Source: Heterobasidion occidentale
Taxonomy: Eukaryota; Basidiomycota; Agaricomycetes; Russulales; Bondarzewiaceae
DNA length: 40,538 nt
Direction: 5' to 3'
Assembly (NCBI GenBank): GCA_039111635.1
Contig: JBCAQO010000111.1
Coordinates: 1-40,538, forward strand
The first letter of the stretch is position 1, and every line of letters begins with the position of its first letter. The translations under genes were made by a program, and so were the position numbers. Shown in pieces: positions 33,851 through 40,538 of the stretch. A model generated the notes under the pieces. It was not told the origin of the DNA. It saw only the letters and a program-made list of their open reading frames with translations, and made no database searches.

Positions 33851-36494
33851 CGAGCGCGTCGCGATTTCCATGATTCTATACAGGATACAACCGCGTCGTA
33901 GCGACACTAGATCCTGTGGCTTGGGAGGCCTAAGGGGCTCGAAACGTCTACTAGGCTCTCCTGGGCTGACCATAAGGAACGATCCGATGATTGACGCAGA
34001 CCGATAGGAGGATTGACAAGGGGCACGGAGAAAAGCGGAAGGGTTTAGAGTGGCAGGGGAAACATTCTGATTGACCGGGATTGCCCTCGCAGATGCGCAC
34101 TGAGATCATAGCATCGATTGAGCATATGGGTGTCTGCAACGTTTATGTGACTGTTCATATCACTGACCGTCACGTTTGTTCTTGGGAGTACACATCCTGA
34201 TATATGTGAGCGATGAACATTCCACCTTTCCAGAAGCTGTGAGATATTGATTATCGAGGTACGATGTCAACACGAGCGCTTTCAAGGCGACTCGGGCGGG
34301 AGTGGAGGAAGGTAAATTGGCAGCAATAATGCTCAAGCGAGCTTGGAACTTGACGATGGCATCAACGGTACAGGTACCAGGGGCCAAGAAAAGGAAGTGA
34401 AGCAGAGGACAACTCTGAGAGTGCCGCTCAAGTGCCGCACAGGCAGTGCACAAGGTCGCTCGATCCTCTTCATCTGTGAGAAGGTCGAACGGCACTGCCG
34501 CTGGGGGATCATCGGTGCCGATCTGGGGCGGAAGGCGGTGAGGCTACCATTTTTTGAGTGGAGCGCTGACAGATGGGGAGCTTAGTGAAGCTGGACGCAT
34601 TGTAAGGACCAAGACTACTTGTTCCCGCTTGACGTCGGTATTCGCGAGGTGCGTCAGAGTTAAAGGCCGCCATTGAGAGGTCAGCGATTCAGGGCCAAAG
34701 TCAGGAGAGCAGACGCCCTTCTGGGTATCATAACAACAAAATTAACGGGAGTAGAGATGGGTAGTTCCGTCCGTCGGAAGCCTGTCAACCGGACATCGTT
34801 CAGAAATTGGTATCTGATCGAGATAAAACAGGGCGGGCCTTCGGGTTCGAGCGCCTTCACTTACACATCTTTGTTCGGTTCATGGAAGAAGGTCGTCGTT
34901 CGGAAAGGTCGGGTTCGGCCGCAAGGGAAGCCTCTGCATCGTTGATCACCAGTCAGTCGAACGAGTGATAGATTCCCGAGAGAGATGGGCCTAAAACGTG
35001 CTTCTTTGCTTCGGGTGAGGGAGAGCGGGGCAATCTGGGTAGCTGACCGAGGGTCGAACTGAGGCCTGATCCGCAAGCAGTCAATGACATGGCATCTTCG
35101 GGAGATGAGGAGCGGTTTGGGTCGCCAGAGCGATGCCAGCCATCCAGTTCGCTTGTCAGTTCACTCCAGAGAATCACACGAGAAGCATACGTACAGAAGC
35201 CCGGAACGCTGTACATCCGAGGCCTTGCAGGCCCAAAACGGCAGAAGCGAGAGCGTCGTGGCCGTCTGATGATGAAAATATTGGATCAGAGCTCAAAGAC
35301 CGGAAGATGTGGGTCGACGTCACCGGGCCCCTTCCCACCCTCATTCGTTGCTCCTTCGTAAAAGAAAGGTGTTCTTATCAGACCAGTGTAGCACACCGTA
35401 CGTGGGTTAGAGGTTCGAAACAAACTTCGAGATGTCTTCCGATGGTCCATTCAAAGTCAGAACGACATGTGTCACTTCCCCCGCCGGACTGCTTCTGCAG
35501 TTCGTCGACATCGTGTATCGTTATACCGGAGATCACGGTGCCCAACCTACAAACAGACCTGGCGATGATAGCACTAGATGAAAGAATGCGGAGGCGTCGA
35601 AACAAATGTTTGGTGCATAGAGAAATTAACTCGCTGGCATTGTCAGCGGCATGTATACATTGCGATGGAAGGATCTACAGCGTCCTAGAAAACGTAGAAG
35701 AAAGCTTAGCACGGTGGGACAAAGTCTTTCACCACGACAACCGAGAAAAACTGACGATGCGGTTCATCGTAGAACAATACAAGAGAAAGACCTCGCGAGC
35801 GGAGTTTGCGGGATTTACCTCAAGGTAAGGCGATTATACGGACTGTAGAGAGAAAATCGAAAATTCTAGCAAGGAACGAGAATGGCAGAGAAGTACATCG
35901 ATGAGTGGAATGTATGGTCGAAGAGGCTGAATAAGAGTTAGAACACGTTCGTCAGAGTCGATTGTCCACTTCGTGTGAAGCACAGGAACAGACGATGCTA
36001 GTTGGGTCACCGAAAGCGAGAAGTCTGGTGTCAAAGTGGGGCCTTAAAAGCCCGAGAGAAGAGCGAAGTGAAATGCACTGCCTCGACCGACAGTGAAACC
36101 AGTGAAGCCCAGTCACGACGACAACCAGAAGCCTGAGATTAAGAGAGCACTGATGGGATGGCACTGTGCAACAGTCCGCCATGTTTAGAGTCGAGCCAGG
36201 GATGTGCTCGTTCACGTCGGCAACGGCACAGCAGCAAGAAGCAGGTTTGAAGAAGCAAGGGCTCTACCCCCTCACTGTTGTGGTAGGGCCGGCATTTCCG
36301 AGGTAGTTGGGAGGATATCAAGACAGTTAGCTCGTTTTCCGTCCACTGGCGGCAGCAACGCGGGATGGATGCACTCTCGAAGGAGACGAGACGGAGGTGT
36401 GGAGTGCTGAGTCAGCGACGGAGCACGCACGTGGCTCGGAGCGCCTAGTGTTGCCCAGCGTCTGCTCTGTCTCCAACTTGTCGTCTGTCTTCCG
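33851..36494. other. Long stretch with no gene I can name
   Basis: Several open frames look mildly protein-like: 34160-34495 minus (DLLTDEEDRATLCTACAALE, ARVALKALVLTSYLDNQYL), 34953-35216 minus, and 35834-36034 minus (FSLSVTQLASSVPVLHTKW). None shows a domain, and I could not join them by convincing introns. One or more minus-strand genes may be hidden here, intact or decayed. Transcript data would decide. Confidence 0.35.
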
Positions 36495-39066
36495 ATGGGC
36501 ATGCGCCCTCTTTCTCTCCACGTTTCCGCTCTCAATGACGATGAATACGCAACATTCACGTCTTCGCTTGAAGACCTCGCAGCTCCCGATGCTGCTTCTC
36601 TAGGAGAGATCCACTACGAGAAGCTCTCCGTGACTTCGCGCGAGGCCCGTGCATGGCTCCGAGGTCGTTACCCTGACTTACCTTTGAATGATCTCGACGC
36701 TGTGAGCGCATACTGCTCTCATGCGTGTCTAGTGCTAACCGGACTGTGGAACTCGGAATGCTACACAGATATTACGACTGTTCGCACCACCGCCGGGGCA
36801 GGAGCCTGTACTCTCCGGAAACCAGTTCTTTGCTATTCTCCGTCTAGTTCTACATGTCCGGAGCGGTGCCGAGCTCGACAGAAACCTTGTATTTACTCAA
36901 GGTGAGCCTCGTTGTCATCATATCCTCCCCGCTCCTGCGATCGAGTCCGGCCGCGATCTCTGCTCTACTCCAAGGCTACGCTTTGACGCCGAGTGTGGCC
37001 AATGCCGCTACGCGATCTCATCCTTTGCGCACATAAATGGCGGCCAAAGCTACAGCGCTAGGCTATGTACGCAAATTTCACTGCAAACCGTCACTCTGCG
37101 CGGCCTTGGAGCCGTTCTGCGTACTATATTCGGCTTGGCGCCTTACGGAGCTCGTACCTAATTGTCGGGCCTTAGCTCCTTTTCACAGCATTAGCTGTGA
37201 CTTTCACTCCGTCCCTTTTGCCTGTTCTTAGGATCTGGGATAGACGGGTGAACAGTTTGGTGCGCTCACATATATCCGCTTGGCGTTTGTAGATCTGCCT
37301 CGTCCGTCTATCTTGAACGCACTCACGGAAGCTGAGCTCTCCGTTCGCTGATCCAACATGCCTGATTCTTATCCCCTATAAATTTGTATCATATACCTTT
37401 GGAATGCTACGCGCTCTGGGATATATTTTATCTTTCTCCTCTATATCAGCTTCGAGAGATATTCATATAATCTATACTTGCAGTCCATCCGACACTATCC
37501 AAAAGCCGTTCTCAATCCCCTCTCAAACGACCACCGCCACGACCGGCTCCACCCACACGACCCCGCCAATCCTCCGCCAGCACAACATTCGACGTTCCAA
37601 CATCTGACACGAATCCATTTCACCACGCACCTAATGATCATTCGACACCGGTGCAACCGCCCGTCCACCCTGATCGACGGCCGTCGCCTCCTGCTACCCT
37701 TCCGGCAGCTCCCAACCATCATACCTCCAACCCGTTCGTGAATCGCGCAAAGACCACACAGTCGACCACAAGCCCAGTCGTAGCAGTAGTGCAGCTCGAT
37801 TCCAAGCAATCAGCAGAACGTAAACTCCCTCCTCTTCCACCACGTAAACCGCCTGTCATTCCGCCAAGGACTTCTTCGATCTTGGTCCCCAGTGCATCCT
37901 CCTCTACAATGTTTGCCGCACAGTCGAAACCACCCCCTCCGCCACCAATTTTGCCAAAGGTTCCCCATCTGACAACCGCACTCATGAAGACATCCTTGCA
38001 GGCAAGCAAGGCTGCGCAGACTGCCAAGAAGGCCGAGGCAGAACGCGAATCGGCGCGGATTCTACAGGTGCTCAAGAGCAGCAATGCAGGACACTCGCGC
38101 AGCCGCAGCCCCGCACGGAACGGCAGCAACAGGCACAGCAGCACTGGCTCAATGTCCTCATCCGACGAGCGCCAATCGCGCCCGGCACTCGTCCCGGCGC
38201 TCCCTCCCCGGCGGAAGCTTAGTCCACCACCATCTTCCGCTGCCTCCACGCGCTCCTTCGAATCCATCGCAAATGCGACGCTTTCCAATGAGCCCGCGTT
38301 CGCCTCCGCTCCTGCGTATGGCACGTTCACGCGCAAGATGTACTCCAGCACTCCCGCAGCGTCCCGCTCCCCGTCCCGCTCGCCATCCCGACCGACAACG
38401 GATCTCCCGCCACCGATGCACCCCGACCGCAAGCTGCTCCCGCGGATTGGCGTGGATCCACCCTCACCCGTGTCACGCATGACCCGCTCCAAGTCGATGC
38501 ACCAATCATCGCCACCTCCGATCCCGCCGCCGCTGCGCAGGAAACGTCCCGAGAGCGTGCAGCTTCCGCCCTCGCCCTCCGGCTCGCCAATGCACTCGGC
38601 CTTCTTTTCTGCTGGTCCGCCATCGACGGCGTCGGCAACGTCAGCCGCGGGATTCCCAAGGCTGGCGCGGCACCTTTCCTTGTCAGCGAAGAGGGAGAGT
38701 GGACCTGAGTCGACGGTCGCGGACCTACGGAAGACATTCAGTGGGTTAGGGCCAAAGTTTGATAAGGCGAGATATAAGGCGGAGGCAGGGCTGAGTCGGA
38801 GGGGCTATGTTCCGAGTGGGGGACTGTGGAGAGAGGAAGGGGAGGAGAGATTGGTAGGGTTTGGAGCGCGGGAGAGGGCGCAGAACGGTGCACGCAGAGG
38901 GGACGGAGCTGGAGGAAATAGTGGGGATGAGGAGGGGGTGGGAGTCGACGAAGACTCCACGCTGGACGGGTTAGAGGACGAGGAGGACGCGCTTGGACTG
39001 CGGGGACGGAATGTTGAGAGAGACGAGATGAAGTGGCCGGCCGGGGAGGGATGGAAGCCTCTTTGA
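36495..39066 (+). CDS. Proline-rich protein with N-terminal EH-like (EF-hand type) region
   Basis: Three exons join in phase: 36495-36701, 36769-36901 and 37484-39066, giving 640 residues. The N-terminal ~112 residues resemble a diverged EH domain: YEKLSVTSREARAWLRGRYP, then a helix ending in NQFFAILRLVLHVRSGAEL. EH domains bind NPF peptides in endocytosis; several NPF motifs occur here in its own tail (TNPF, SNPF). The long C-terminal part is Pro/Ser/Arg-rich, with SH3- and WW-ligand-like runs (RKLPPLPPRKPPVIPPR, SKPPPPPPILP, SPPPIPPPLRR) and an Ala/Lys helix (ASKAAQTAKKAEAERESAR). It ends with a conserved-looking FSGLGPKFDKARYKAEAGLS, an acidic stretch and KWPAGEGWKPL. A role linking endocytosis and actin is an inference. 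Intron 2 is 582 bp, far longer than others here. The start is one of two nearby ATGs (36495 or 36501). Confidence 0.8.
36902..37483 (+). other. Unusually long intron (582 bp)
   Basis: The ends are GTGAGC and ACTTGCAG, phase 1, joining LVFTQ to VHPTLSKSRSQSP. Nearly all other introns here are 48-120 bp. A CTATAAAT box lies at about 37376 and the last 100 bases are A/T-rich. I found no open frame of note, no terminal inverted repeat and no clear target duplication inside. Confidence 0.6.
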
Positions 39067-40538
39067 TTCGTCTCGTGAGCTACTGCGTTCGTCCTTTTCA
39101 CGTTGCAGACTGCGCATGCAATCATACAAGATATGATAGACATGCTATAGGAAGTCCCTACGGTATACGAACATGATTTCGTATTTGTACGATTAAATAG
39201 TCAGCTTGTTGCACATTCGAGGAGCTGGACCGGTGTATACAAGTCACTGTGCAGGCATCGTATACCCGTATACCCAGGGGTTTGACTTGTTGTCTTAAAC
39301 CCCGAGGTAGCAGGAACAATAAGTAGACCGTATGACTGGCCGGTCATCGGTGAACAGTGATGAAGCTCTACAATGTAAGCAGCACTTAAAAAGGATCTCG
39401 TATTTCTACGATTCTAAAAGCAACCTGGTGTATTCAGTCCTGACCTGGTACCGTAGGCGGTGGTCGGATCGTTAGCTAACGGCAGTCAGCCATTAAGACT
39501 CATTGCCAATTGAAAGTGGTAAGTTAGGAGGATCTGATTAGGAAAGTTCTGTGGTCTGGTCAGCCGACTCGCATAGACTCGCATGTATGACCTACTCGAG
39601 CTCGATCTGCGGGAGCGATTTATCCTGTAAATCCACAATGCTGTGGGTAAACCAATTCGAGCGCGATGAATCGAGTGTCGAGATCTCTTACGTTGCGATA
39701 ATTGATCCAGTTCTAGACCCGTACGCGCTCCACCTTAGTTGGAGATTGACTTGCATCAGGCATCGCAGATGTGGGGTATTTACCTTGCTTCCGAGAGTTT
39801 GAAGGAGGTATGCAGGAAACGTCATCGGACCGATAAGGACTGAGGGCCTCGACTCGAGGTGTGCGCTTCGCCGTTCTCGGTCAGAAAATCAGAATAATGA
39901 CCCTTGAGATCAAGTCAGCCCTGGGCTTCTGTCGGAGTCAGATATCCTCCATTAAACGCCACGTGAACTACAGGTAAGAATTTGGCAAAAGAATCCCTGC
40001 CTCGACAAACCAGGGCTGAGAACTACTTGCTTATACCTGATTCAGGACGGCCTTCCAGAATGACGCATCGTATGGACCTCATGGTGGCCGCTCAGGAGAT
40101 CCAGAATATGTGGTACAGAAGTGACAGAAATGCCCCTCTTGCCTCGGTAAATCGCACGGGCCGGCAGGGACTGAGAATGAAGCAAACCTATTCAAGTGCG
40201 TCTATTGCGGCTCTACGTTTGCAGCAATTTCAAAGGTAAACCTGCTTCGAAACATGTAAATCAATTACGAGCTTGCTTCGTCATAACGGACAGGGGAAAC
40301 AAGCCACGCCGCTTTCTTCGAATCACTGAAGAGGCTCATCTTTGCTGGGGTAGCGGCGTGATAGGTACCAGGTTAGGTGAATGTACAGAACATGCAAAAT
40401 GTACGGGCCATCTTAACACCGTCCTCTCTAGAACATACACGTATGTGGTCAACGCTCGATGGATCGTCCGGCGAAGAACAAGGCGCGAGACGTACCTTGA
40501 CCTACATTTCACAATCTGTGCGCAAGGTGATAGGAACA
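39067..40538. other. Right-edge stretch, no supported gene
   Basis: This stretch lies beyond the stop of the proline-rich gene. Near the edge, 40130-40260, plus-strand peptides contain two CxxC pairs (KCPSC and FKCVYCGSTFAAISK) in one frame, hinting at part of a zinc-finger protein. The frame is interrupted by an upstream stop and by an out-of-frame open frame at 39982-40239, so no gene is called. Confidence 0.35.

Noticed and set aside
1..40538. CRISPR arrays, bacterial operons, riboswitches, rRNA
   Set aside because: Nothing in the sequence suggests them; intron-rich genes show a fungal nuclear genome.

Overview
The window reads as Basidiomycota (probably Agaricomycetes) nuclear DNA. The genes have many introns, mostly 48-120 bp with GT..AG ends, pyrimidine-rich leaders, a Ty3/gypsy retroelement piece, a seven-helix DUF6534-type membrane protein and a decayed TPR/CHAT-type gene. 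Exons were joined by hand from splice signals, phase and remembered family conservation. No database search was run.

Layout. 1-1675: a minus-strand Ty3/gypsy element entering from the left edge (Gag frame plus a probable LTR). 3323-4650 (-): Vps74/GOLPH3. 5148-7288 (+): a lineage-specific unknown protein. 8525-9971 (-): chitin synthase export chaperone Chs7. 10352-10924 (+): small unknown protein, divergent from CHS7. 13291-14406 (+): exosome subunit Rrp43. 14521-19325 (-): Smc5, tail-to-tail with RRP43. 20376-22468 (+): atypical G-alpha protein. 23355-25418 (-): arginine N-methyltransferase 2 (RMT2). 27142-29306 (-): DUF6534-type membrane protein. 29946-30961 (-): TPR/CHAT relic. 31610-32280 (+): Kre9/Knh1-like GPI-anchored wall protein. 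32993-33850 (+): small coiled-coil protein. 36495-39066 (+): EH-like, proline-rich protein. The remaining stretches show no gene I can support.

Most genes are unrelated housekeeping functions, as expected for a fungal chromosome arm. A loose common theme is cell surface and secretory traffic: Vps74 retains Golgi glycosyltransferases, Chs7 lets chitin synthase leave the ER, the Kre9-like protein belongs to the glucan wall, and the EH-like protein may act in endocytosis. I see no sign of co-regulation.

The observations most worth checking are two one-base frame breaks in the Smc5 head domain, a G-alpha protein lacking the catalytic glutamine, several GC..AG introns and AAG 3' splice sites, and a 582-bp intron about ten times the local norm. 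I did not find a convincing new multi-gene system.
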